A program made the translations under genes and the position numbers. The notes under the pieces were generated by a model. That model was not told the origin of the DNA, searched no databases, and worked only from the letters and a program-made list of their open reading frames with translations. A stretch of DNA of 64,000 nucleotides, from the NCBI RefSeq assembly GCF_950295315.1, contig NC_080185.1:45489237-45553236 (forward strand). The letters run 5' to 3'. Shown here in pieces: positions 56,034 through 64,000 of the stretch. Positions within the stretch are counted from its first letter, which is position 1, and the number at the start of each line of letters is the position of its first letter. The DNA is from Erinaceus europaeus (Eukaryota; Chordata; Mammalia; Eulipotyphla; Erinaceidae).

Positions 56034-56180
56034 AAAGTTGTACATATATACCACATGCAGGCATATAATCTATATCAGTATATATTAGGCATATAATCTA
56101 TATGGCTACATATAATATAAAGTTGTACATATATACCCATATAGATTATATGACTACATGTGGTATATATGTACAACTTT
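56034..56180. repeat. Inverted repeat with 24-bp perfect arms
   Basis: The 24 bp at 56034-56057 are the exact reverse complement of 56157-56180 (arm begins 'aaagttgtacatatatacc'). The inner parts pair too ('gcatataatctatat' with 'atatagattatatgac'), and a third direct copy of the arm start lies at 56119. A long AT-rich hairpin or cruciform is possible. Confidence 0.9.
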
Positions 56181-56219
56181 ATGTTATATAATATATATAT
56201 ATTTATCTATCTGTTTAAT

Positions 56220-56425
56220 TTTTTTAACTTTTATTTATTGGATAAGATAGTCAGAAAATGAGAGGGAAAGGGTTGATAGACAGGGAGAGAAACAGAGACA
56301 TCTGCTACACTGCTTCACAACTAGCAAAGCTTTCCCCTTGCAGGTGGGGAATGGGAGCTTGAACCGGATCCTTGCACACTGTAACATGCGCCTTCAACTA
56401 TATGCACCTACACATGGCCCCTCTA
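56220..56425 (-). mobile_element. tSINE-A copy
   Basis: 'attggataagatagtcagaa', 'caaagctttccccttgcagg', 'gcttgaaccggatccttgca' in minus order. Confidence 0.87.
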
Positions 56426-56454
56426 TCTCTAATTCAGCAACATAAAGTTCATTT

Positions 56455-56535
56455 TTAATAGTTCATATTTATTTATTTGATTGGCGAGAGAAACTGAGAG
56501 GGGTAGCAGGGGAGGGACAGAGAAAGAGACACACT
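56455..56535 (-). mobile_element. tSINE-A tail-side fragment
   Basis: 'tatttatttgattggcgaga' and 'ctgagaggggtagcagggga' are the minus-strand left end of the SINE; the head is missing because the next SINE inserted there. Confidence 0.65.
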
Positions 56536-56695
56536 GGGGAATGGTGGTGGGGCAACCTATTAAGTGCATATAGTACTATGCACAAGGATCCATGCAAGGA
56601 CCCACGTTCCAGCCCCTGCTCCCCACCTGCAGTGAGGACGCTTCAGGAGTGGTGAAACAGGTCTGCAGGTGTCTGTCTTTCTCTTTTCTTCTTCT
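56536..56695 (+). mobile_element. tSINE-B, 5' part, split by tSINE-D
   Basis: 'ggaatggtggtggggcaacc', 'cccctgctccccacctgcag' and 'ggtctgcaggtgtctgtctt' in forward order; the rest of the SINE is at 56855-56995. Confidence 0.8.
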
Positions 56696-56699
56696 TCTT

Positions 56700-56853
56700 T
56701 TTTTTTTAAAGAGTTTATTTATTTATTAATGAGAAAGATAGGAGGAGAGAAAGAACCAGACATCATTCTGGTACATGTGCTGCCAGGGCCTCAACTCAGG
56801 ACCTCATACTTGAGAATTCAATGCCTCATCCACTGTGCCACCTCTCAGACCAT
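56700..56853 (-). mobile_element. tSINE-D copy inserted in tSINE-B
   Basis: 'gagtttatttatttattaat', 'gaaccagacatcattctggt', 'gcctcaactcaggacctcat', 'ccactgtgccacct': the reverse of the family at 853-1025. Confidence 0.88.
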
Positions 56854-56854
56854 T

Positions 56855-56995
56855 TTCTCTTTTCTTCTCCACTTCCCCCTTCGCTTGCAGTTTCTCTCTG
56901 TCCTGTCAGAAATAAAGGAGAAAAATGGCTGCCAGGAGTGTTGGTGGATGTGCAGTGTTGGCACTGAGGCCAAATGATAACCCTGGTGGGGGAAA
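56855..56995 (+). mobile_element. tSINE-B, 3' part after the tSINE-D insertion
   Basis: 'cagtttctctctgtcctgtc', 'ggctgccaggagtgttggtg' and 'aatgataaccctggtgg'; the same 3' module closes the copy at 37861-38190. Confidence 0.82.
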
Positions 56996-56997
56996 AA

Positions 56998-57002
56998 CAG
57001 AC

Positions 57003-57059
<57 letters not shown>

Positions 57060-57192
57060 CCTGCATCACTGCTTCACTACTAGTAAAGTGTCCACCCTGC
57101 AGGTGGGGAGTGAGGCCTTGAACCCAAGTCCTTGCTCCTTGCACACTGCAAAATGTGTGCTCAACCAAGGGCACCACTACCCACACCCAAAG
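56998..57192 (-). mobile_element. tSINE-A copy with (GA)n
   Basis: The GA-rich body has expanded to a near-pure (GA)n at 57000-57057, followed by 'cctgcatcactgcttcacta', 'ccctgcaggtggggagtgag' and 'caagggcaccacta'. Confidence 0.85.
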
Positions 57193-57340
57193 TTTATTCT
57201 TGTGTTCTTTTGTTTATTGTTAACTTCTAATAATGAAAAAAGTGGGTTTCGTTATCTACAATATATGTCTGTATTTGTGGAGCCCAAGGATACATGCAAA
57301 ATAGTTTCAGAACTGCTAATTCATAAATCTATGATAAAAT
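57193..57340. other. Unannotated DNA
   Basis: Nothing recognised. Confidence 0.35.
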
Positions 57341-57640
57341 TATTTATTTATTTATTTAGTTAGTTATGTGTTTATATTTTCCACTAGGGTTTTCACTAGG
57401 GCTAAGTCCACCACTCCTGTGGCCATTTTTCTTTTTCCTTTCTTTCTTTTTATTTGCTAGGACAGAGAGAGATTTAGAGGGGGAGGAGGGGGGGTGTAAT
57501 AAAAAGTGCCACCTGCATTACTGCTTCACCACTCCACTCACAAAACTTCCCCCATGCAGGTGGGGACAGGGGGATTGAACCCAGGTTCTTGCAAATGGTA
57601 ATATGTGCACTCAAGCGAATGTGTCACTGCCCAGCCTAAT
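57341..57640 (-). mobile_element. tSINE-A copy, diverged
   Basis: 'ctaggacagagagagattta', 'acttcccccatgcaggtggg', 'attgaacccaggttcttgca', 'gtgtcactgcccagcc'. The left part ('ggttttcactagggctaag', 'ccactcctgtggccattttt') is the 3' module of tSINE-B. Confidence 0.8.
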
Positions 57641-58011
57641 TGATCCACTTTTAAAACACAAATGCTTCCAGGAGATCTAGAAGCACTAAACCAATGTAGA
57701 CAAAGGTATGAATCATTAAGTAGAGGTTATTTTGACAGGAATATAAAAACAGTACAAACTAAAATAATAGGATTTTGGTTGAAGAAACCAGAGTTTTAAA
57801 GTGATGAAAGAAAGAGAACCGAAAGGCAGAAGGCAAATATTGTCTCTCCCTTGCTTTCACTAAGTACATAATTGATTAGGTCATAATCAGAGTTTGTTGA
57901 TTTCTAACTCCTCATCCTGTGAAACCATCCAGATCAGATACCTGGCAACAAATACCCAACTTTGGGGGAAAAATGTGATGTATTTCATAGTAGACATTAG
58001 AATATAAATAC
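57641..58011. other. Unannotated, possible intron
   Basis: No repeat recognised. If the exon at 58012-58163 is real, this is the intron start on the minus strand. Confidence 0.4.
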
Positions 58012-58163
58012 CTGTGGTAGTCTGGCAGCCTTTGGCCATTTTGATTTGGATCCTGCAGAAATGCTTTGGCATTTGCTAAAGTATTGCTGTATATCCATCC
58101 AGGAGCCATACAATAACAAAAAAGAAGAATGAAAAGCAATACAAAAATAATAATGTCAAACAA
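58012..58163 (-). CDS. Candidate internal exon of an unidentified membrane protein
   Basis: 152 bp on the minus strand lying in repeat-free DNA. It is preceded by a pyrimidine-rich tract and AG ('cttccttccaacag') and followed by a good donor ('CAG|GTATTT'). Only one frame is open through it. It would encode about 50 residues: a strongly hydrophobic segment ('LFDIIIFVLLFILLFCYC') and then a hydrophilic part with 'QDPNQNGQRLPDYH'. This looks like one membrane span plus the start of a soluble tail. I do not recognise the protein. The frame happens to stay open beyond both splice sites (57912-58208), so an unspliced small gene is an alternative. A chance open frame cannot be excluded. Confidence 0.38.
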
Positions 58164-58379
58164 CTGTTGGAAGGAAGATAGCAAGTATAACAAACTAGCC
58201 AGAGACACATCCTCTAATTGTTATTCCAGACACTAACCAGTTTTCTGGGTGTATTAAAGTAGCAATAAATACTGCAGACAGGCTGCCATGAATCTAACTC
58301 TCACAGGCCTTCACCAATTCTGACTTTTTCTTTATACAGTTCAAGAGAGTTAGGTAACAGAAATTTCATCCACACCAAA
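58164..58379. other. Unannotated DNA
   Basis: Repeat-free flank of the candidate exon; nothing else recognised. Confidence 0.4.
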
Positions 58380-58385
58380 ATTTAT
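58380..58385. repeat. Target-site duplication of the solo LTR, left
   Basis: 'atttat', identical to 58771-58776. Confidence 0.85.
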
Positions 58386-58770
58386 TGTCGTCAAAGTTCG
58401 GGGCGCCAGTATGCCGGGCTACCTTCGCGGGCCAGAGACTGAGACCACGGACACACGGCTGAGCAGAGAAGCAGTATTTCTTTATTCACGAGCAAATAGT
58501 TCAAAAAACTAATCTAATCTAATCACCACACAAATCTGTCCTGCCTCTTCCCCCCCTCCCCACCCCACAGCAGTGTCAGGAACTCAGGAAGTATCCAGGA
58601 TGGGGGCGGGGAGAAGCAAGAAGCACAAAAAGGCCAGGACTAAACCAAATCTCCCAGAGGGAGGGGGAATAAGACCAAACCAATGTAACAGAATGATCAT
58701 GTAAATAGACCACAATGTCAAGCAATGTAACAGAAGAGATCTCAGAAGCAGAACTAGAAACAGACTAACA
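58386..58770 (-). mobile_element. Solo LTR of a lysine-type endogenous retrovirus family
   Basis: 385 bp, bounded TG...CA, flanked by a perfect 6-bp target duplication, in sense on the minus strand ('tgttagtctg' start). The poly(A) signal region 'gtgaataaagaaatactgc' resembles those of LTR elements 1 and 2. No internal sequence remains, which is the usual result of recombination between two LTRs. Confidence 0.88.
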
Positions 58771-58905
58771 ATTTATAGTTATTTCCTGTTCTTAGCACCA
58801 TATCCCATACTCTCCGTCTTCTTCCTCTTATACTGCCAGGTAGACCTCTGACACTATAGAAATATTTTGCAGTTTTTGGTATTTAAACAGTATTGGAAAG
58901 TATAT
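58771..58905. other. Unannotated DNA
   Basis: First six bases are the target duplication; the rest is not recognised. Confidence 0.4.
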
Positions 58906-59005
58906 ACTTGTATTTTCTGGGTAGGGTGGCAGGGATTGAACCCAGGACCTCATACATGAGAGTCATGTGCTCCATCACTGGACTACAGTCTCCGCCTATA
59001 TCATC
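58906..59005 (-). mobile_element. tSINE-D or related fragment
   Basis: 'ggcagggattgaacccagga' and 'gtgctccatcactggactac' are a reverse tRNA-like head with B box. Confidence 0.6.
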
Positions 59006-59029
59006 ACATACACATAGTTCAAGTGTTAG

Positions 59030-59160
59030 ATCCAACATATATATTTAGAGCACTACTCAGCCCTGGCTTATGGTGGTGCTGGGGATTGAACCTGGGACTG
59101 AGTGGATATTCAGTCATGAAAGTATTTTGCATAACCATTATGCTGTCTCCTCAGCCCCTG
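59030..59160 (-). mobile_element. tSINE-C copy
   Basis: 'gagcactactcagccctggc', 'ggtggtgctggggattgaac', 'tgcataaccattatgctgtc', ending 'cctcagcccc'. It is the clearest reverse copy of this family. Confidence 0.8.
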
Positions 59161-59485
59161 GATCCAATTTCTACTTCCTGAGGCCCATTATACCTCAAGT
59201 TCCATATATATAAAATACCAATATCATACTTCTATTGTGGCAGAGACTAACTAAATGCTAATCAATACTATATTCGCTACATGATCATAAGACTAGTTTT
59301 TAGCTTTTCTTTAAATTATGTTGTGACTTCTATCTTGCTTATTAGCAATGCAATATGGTCAGAGATGATATACACCACATCTGATTTGGCAATAGAATGT
59401 TTCCTGTGATCTTCTTATGTTCTCCTTCTTGGTTAGCTGGCTAGCACAAGGCATAGAATCTAACACAGAATTCTGAGGATGCTTA
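59161..59485. other. Unannotated DNA
   Basis: No gene or repeat was recognised. Confidence 0.4.
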
Positions 59486-59790
59486 TTAAAAATTTTGCCA
59501 TTTTATTAGGGGGTTGATGATTTATATCATATTGTTAACACATAGGTACAACTTATTACCTCCCCAAGATAGGTGTCTATAAGGCACTGTTTCTGCCAAC
59601 TTACACCAAACCCCAGAGCCTTTCAATCTCATACTTATCCCTCCTTCTGTAGAGACCTTTACTTTGGTACAATAAGCCACACCTTATATTTTCCCTTACT
59701 GTCTTTTGTTCCTGTTTTTTTTTTCTTTTCTTTTTATTTGGGGAGTTAATGTGTTACAGTGTGTACAGTTGTTGACACATGGGTAAAACT
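59486..59790 (-). mobile_element. Old L1 3'UTR fragment
   Basis: 'ttattagggggttgatgatt', 'tacctccccaagataggtgt' and 'gagacctttactttggtaca' match the older L1 3'UTR at 18650-18900. A second partial copy of its first part follows at 59735. Confidence 0.7.
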
Positions 59791-61250
59791 TCCTTTTTAT
59801 TAGTGATTAATAATAATTGACAAGATTGTGGGGTAAGAGAGGTACAATTATATACAATTCCTACCACTGAGTTCCATATCCCACCCTTTCCATTGGAAGG
59901 TATCCTATTATTTTTCCCTCTGAGAGTTTGGACCAAAGATCTTTATGGAGTTTAGAAGGTGGGAGGTCTGGTTTCTTTAAGTGCTTCTCCACTAGACATA
60001 GGCATTCACCGGTTGATCCATACTCCTAACCTCTAACCATCTTTCCCTAGTAGGGTAGGGTTCTGGGGAGGTGTGGTTCCAGGACATATTGGTGAGGCCC
60101 TTTGCCCAGAGAAGTCAGGTTGGCATTATGGTAGCATTTGAAACTTGGTGGCAGAGTACTGGAGCTGGAGGGTTGGCATCCCAGGCTTGGTGTCCGTGGA
60201 CATAGTCTGATGTGACAAATGTTGAGGTGGCACTGGTTACATTGAATTGGTTGAGACTGTCAGATGCAGTACCAAATAGTATGGATCAAGAGAAACATGA
60301 AGAAAAATGAGCAAAGCCTCAGAGGTTCCAGGACTGGGAGAAATACAGACAGGTATTGCAGAGAATGAGGAAGGCCCTTACTATCTTAGAGATTAAGAAT
60401 GCAATAGATATTATTACAACCAAGTTATTTGAGAACTTGGTTTGCTTTGAAAATCCCATGGTTAGAATTTACTGTAACATACAAGACCTTAGCATGATTA
60501 CTGTCATTTAACGCTATATATATAACTATATCTTAGTTACTGACAAGATCGGTTGCATCTGCTCTCTCTGGTCTAAGACTGTAGGTGATAATATTATTTT
60601 TAAAAAGTTATTATTAGAAATGCATTAACTGTAATTTCATCTCTCTCATTATAGGTGTCTGTAAAGCACTCCCAGTCTCAGCCTCGGTCCCCTTTCACCA
60701 TCATGCACCAAGAAGTGAAAGCCTCCCCTATCCTGACCCTCCTCAGAGTTTTTGGCTTTGGTGCAATACACTGAAATCTGGTCCAAGTTCTACTTTGTGT
60801 CCCACTTTCTATTCTTGTTTATCCCATACTCATCCTTCTTTTTCTGGCATATCTCACTTAACACTATCTTTCAAGCTCCAACCAAGATGGTATGAAAAAG
60901 GTGACTTTATCATTATTGATAGTTGAGTTGTATTCCATTGTGTGTATATATACCACAGCTTTCTTATCAACTGATCTAATTTTGGACGTCTGGGTTGATT
61001 CCAAATTTGGGCTATAACAAGCATGTGCATAGGTCTCTTCGGGTAGGTGTTTTTGTTTCCTTTGGATATATTGCCAGGAAAGGAATTGCTGGCCATAGGG
61101 TAGATCCATAGCATTCTGATGAGCCTCTAAGCTGTTTTCCATAGGGGTTGGACGAACTTACATTCCCTCCAGCAATGTAGAAGAGTTCTTTTCCTCCCAC
61201 AGCTGAGGAAGCTAGATAGAGTGTGATTATTAATATACAGAACCTTTGTC
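59791..61250 (-). mobile_element. L1 3'UTR and ORF2 C-terminal fragment
   Basis: Minus strand. The 3' end 'gtggggtaagagaggtacaa', the middle 'ggtagggttctggggaggtg', and a second 3'UTR part (60640-60850) are followed by the ORF2 end ('ttctggcatatctcacttaa', 'gttgattccaaatttgggct'), stopping near 61250. Broken frames; older than the L1 at 20517. Confidence 0.8.
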
Positions 61251-61344
61251 CCCTAGTCACAGCTAAAGGAGAACTCTATGGAAATATACTCACCAATACC
61301 TGAACAGATTAAAATAAGCTATTTACAAACAATTATATCTTTAA

Positions 61345-61645
61345 AAAATATATATTTTATTTATTTATTTTCCCTTTTGTTGCCCTTGTTTTTTATTGTT
61401 CTTCTTCTTATTATTATTGTTGTTGTTACTGATGTTGTCACTGTTCAATAGGGCAGAGAGAAATGGAGAGGGTAGGGGAAGACAGAGAGGGGGAGAGAAA
61501 GATAGACACCTGCAGACCTGCTTCACCGCCTGTGAAGTGACTCTCCTGCAGGTGGGGAGCCAGGAGGCTGGAACCGGTATCCTTACACCAGTCCTTGTTC
61601 TTCGCGCCATGTGCGCTTAACCTGCTGCCCTACCGCCGACTCCCA
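61345..61645 (-). mobile_element. tSINE-B copy
   Basis: 'tttcccttttgttgcccttg', 'gggcagagagaaatggagag', 'ctcctgcaggtggggagcca', 'gtgcgcttaacctgctgccc', 'gccgactccc'. Confidence 0.92.
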
Positions 61646-61745
61646 TAAATAACTATATCTTAGTTACTGACAAGACCAGTTGCTTCTGGTCTCCCTGGTC
61701 TAAGATTATAAGTGATATAATATTTTATGAAAGTTATTACTAGAA
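61646..61745 (-). mobile_element. L1 3'UTR fragment
   Basis: 'actatatcttagttactgac' and 'ctccctggtctaagattata' duplicate 60527-60600 of the preceding L1. It is either a second L1 piece or a local duplication. Confidence 0.6.
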
Positions 61746-62150
61746 ATATGTAAAACATTGTATTGTTGCAAGCAGTTGTTTACCACAGTAATCTATATTA
61801 TTGACTCTCACTTAATACATACTTGTTATTGATATTAAATGTCATTGGTAAAGCATTTAACAGAATGCATGACATGTAACATGGAATAACATTTGTGGAG
61901 GTGTTAATAAATACAATCTGACATAAAATATAGACCTACAAAGAAACAAAAGACAAAAACAAAAAGGTGTTTCTTCAATGGACAACGAAACTACATTCCT
62001 TAATTATTCCTTTTACTTCCTATTTTGAATAGTCTATATAAAAACATTAAAAGACTTGTTTCAAAATTATTATGCTATACTTTCATATATTAAAATTTCC
62101 AGTTTTAGTGTTTACATTGTCATTTTCTATGATGATGATAATGATGATGG
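61746..62150. other. Unannotated AT-rich DNA
   Basis: No supported gene or repeat. Confidence 0.4.
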
Positions 62151-62154
62151 TGAT

Positions 62155-62565
62155 GATTATTTTTATTGTCGCCAGGGTTATCACTGGGACTCGGTTCCTG
62201 CTCAACAAATACACCTCTCCTGGCAGTCTTCTGTCCTTAACTTCCTTTCATTTTTTATGATAACATTTTTTAAAATTTATTTATTTATTCATTCCTTTTT
62301 GTTGTCCTTGTTGTTTTATTGTTACAGTTATTATTGTTGTTGTTATTGATGTCGTCATTGTTAGATATGACTGAGAGAAATGGAGAGAGGAGAGGAAGAC
62401 AGAGAGGCGGAGAGAAAGACAGACACCTGCAAACCTGCTTCACCGTTTGTGAAGCAACTCCCCTGCAGGTGGGAAGCCGGGGGCTCAAACCGGGATCATT
62501 ACACACACAGGCCCTTGCACTTTGCGCCACCTGCACTTAACCCGCTGTGCTACCACCTGATTCCC
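62155..62565 (-). mobile_element. tSINE-B copy, long form
   Basis: The 3' module ('gtcgccagggttatcactgg', 'tcaacaaatacacctctcct') is at 62160-62230. The main body follows: 'tttgttgtccttgttgtttt', 'agatatgactgagagaaatg', 'ctcccctgcaggtgggaagc', 'cttaacccgctgtgctacca'. The two blocks are separated by a short AT-rich stretch. Confidence 0.88.
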
Positions 62566-62775
62566 TTTATTTTATTATTTTTTTCTATTTTGTTTTATAA
62601 GACACAGAGGAATTGAGTGAGGTGGGGGAGACAGAGAGGCAGCGAGAAAGATAGACACCTGCAGAACTACTCTACCAATTCTGAAAGTTCCCCTTATAGG
62701 TGGAGACTGGGAGGCTGAACCTAGGTTCTTGCACATGTTCTATATTGGGTGCACAGTTTTCCTGCCCAGATATTT
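62566..62775 (-). mobile_element. tSINE-A copy
   Basis: 'ataagacacagaggaattga', 'ttccccttataggtggagac', 'gctgaacctaggttcttgca' in minus order. Confidence 0.8.
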
Positions 62776-63015
62776 CCCTTTTTTTCTCCCTTAAACTTTG
62801 AAGAATACTTCTCAAGAAAGTTTTTTTTCTGAACTTCCCAATGAATTTCAACTAACTCTTAATTAGATCAGGCACTTTCCCTTCTACTCCTTAAGTATTA
62901 TCAGTCACATTATTTAAGCCTGTTTTTATATCTATCTATATAGATATAAAATTTTCTTTTATAATTGCCCTAGATTATTATCATATAGTGAGAAATTGAC
63001 CAGGGCAAGTATTCC
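62776..63015. other. Unannotated AT-rich DNA
   Basis: Nothing recognised. Confidence 0.35.
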
Positions 63016-63018
63016 ATG

Positions 63019-63262
63019 CTAATATTTCACATTGGTTTGACTGAAAAAGAACTTGAAGTTTCTCTCGTTTAACAGGCCTAATGACTTGAGCTTCAGAAAC
63101 CATTTGTGTAACTGCTCTTGTTTCAAAATGTTTCTGAAGCCATCTACCACACATTTCAGTTCTCTTTGTTTTTCAGAGCTATTTACCGTATTCTTAGAAG
63201 GCATAAGGAAGAGATAGAAAGCCAACAAGTCTAGACCATAATTGAAATAGATCTTCAGCCAT
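63019..63262 (-). pseudogene. Unidentified open frame in repeat-free DNA, perhaps a gene relic
   Basis: A minus-strand frame of about 80 codons without an ATG near its beginning, ending at a TAG at 63019. It has a hydrophobic start ('LLAFYLFLMPSK') and a basic, leucine-rich rest ('LHKWFLKLKSLGLLNER'). Just upstream, in another frame, 'GTNPPLERFYKKYG' runs to a stop, which could mean a frameshifted pseudogene. No family recognised; the base composition is not clearly coding. It may be chance. Confidence 0.22.
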
Positions 63263-63320
63263 ATTTTTTGTAGAACCTTTCAAGTGGAGGATTGGTTCCC
63301 ACAAAATGTTCAGACAGATT

Positions 63321-63345
63321 TTTTTCTTTTTCTTTCTTTCTTCCT

Positions 63346-63402
<57 letters not shown>

Positions 63403-63411
63403 CTTTCTTTT
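63321..63411. repeat. (TTTC)n microsatellite
   Basis: Long TTTC run with a CT-rich interruption, at the end of a SINE. Confidence 0.95.
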
Positions 63412-63750
63412 TTGCCTCCAGAGTTATCTCTGAGACTCTGTGCCTGCACTACAAATCCACTGCTCCTGGAGGCTATTTTTTCCCCTTTTTGTTGCCCTTT
63501 TTGATTATCATTGTTGTTGCTAATATTGTTGTTGTTGTTGCTGTCGTTGTTGTTGGATAGGACAGAGAGAAATAGAGAGAGATGGGAAAGACAGAGGGGT
63601 GAGAAAGATAGACACCTGCAGACCTGCTTCACCGCTTGTGAAAGGACCCTCCTGCAGGTGGGGAGCCAGGGACTCGAACTGGGATCCTTAAGCAGGTCCT
63701 TGCTGCTTTGTGCTATGTGCGCTTAACTGGCTGCGCCACCAATTTATTCT
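63412..63750 (-). mobile_element. tSINE-B copy, long form
   Basis: The 3' module 'ctccagagttatctctgaga' and 'aatccactgctcctggaggc' is directly followed by 'cctttttgttgccctttttg', 'ggataggacagagagaaata', 'cctcctgcaggtggggagcc', 'gactcgaactgggatcctta', 'cttaactggctgcgccacc'. This shows the full arrangement in one copy. Confidence 0.93.
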
Positions 63751-63774
63751 AAATTGTCCAGTTGACCTTCATCT

Positions 63775-63975
63775 TCCTTGATATCCCTTGCTATTTTGTT
63801 GTTGTTGTTTGATAGGACAGAGAGAAATTGAGAGAGGAGGGGTAGATAGAGACAGGTTCCTGAAGATCTGCTTCACAAGACTCATGAAGCATCTCTGCTA
63901 CAGGTGGGGAGCGGGACTTGAACCCCAGCCCTTGTGCTGACGCTTATATACCACTCTTGGACTCCTGTATTTCTT
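63775..63975 (-). mobile_element. tSINE-B/A copy
   Basis: 'tgataggacagagagaaatt', 'catgaagcatctctgctaca', 'gtggggagcgggacttgaac', ending 'ccactcttggactcct'. Confidence 0.85.
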
Positions 63976-64000
63976 TTCTTCTCTCTCTTCTCCCTTCTCT

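Overview
This window is intergenic or intronic DNA from a placental mammal and contains no complete protein-coding host gene. It is AT-rich and built almost entirely of retrotransposons. The very abundant tRNA-derived SINEs have RNA polymerase III B-box-like cores and four recurrent types, called tSINE-A, B, C and D here. Together with a young L1 and several lysine-primed LTR elements, they recall a eulipotyphlan genome, most likely hedgehog (Erinaceidae). That identification rests on recognising the repeats, not on a search.

Layout. 1-6.9 kb: mostly old non-coding sequence with scattered SINEs, microsatellites and an L1 3'UTR end. 6.9-10.2 kb: a 5'-truncated minus-strand L1 with a (TA)n expansion. 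10.3-16.5 kb: plus-strand L1 pieces, then a minus-strand L1 split by a 2.25-kb non-autonomous LTR element (LTR element 1, 12883-15137; 463-bp LTRs; 6-bp target duplication). 16.5-20.5 kb: SINEs, an old L1 piece and unique DNA. 20517-27990: a full-length minus-strand L1 with perfect 14-bp target duplications, an intact ORF1, an ORF2 broken only by two nonsense codons, and a 5'UTR made of repeated promoter units. 28-38.5 kb: old L1 fragments, SINEs, MIR/L2 relics and microsatellites. 38560-40879: LTR element 2, a relative of element 1 with different LTRs. 41-42.5 kb: old L1 and MIR. 42818-48694: LTR element 3, a minus-strand degraded D-type/betaretrovirus-like provirus with gag and env remnants, no recognisable pol and an AT-rich middle. 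48748-54425: an old plus-strand L1 with a different 5' end type, broken by SINEs and lacking the ORF2 endonuclease half. 54.4-64 kb: dense SINEs, a hairpin, a solo LTR (58386-58770), an L1 3' end, and one candidate host exon (58012-58163, minus) that would encode a membrane-spanning segment.

How it works together. The autonomous machinery visible is L1 (ORF1p, ORF2p), which presumably mobilised the SINEs, as several have A-rich tails and 13-16 bp target duplications. The LTR elements 1 and 2 keep cis signals (LTRs, primer site, polypurine tract) but no enzymes, so they would have depended on a retrovirus elsewhere. LTR element 3, with the same tRNA-Lys priming, shows what kind of helper once existed.
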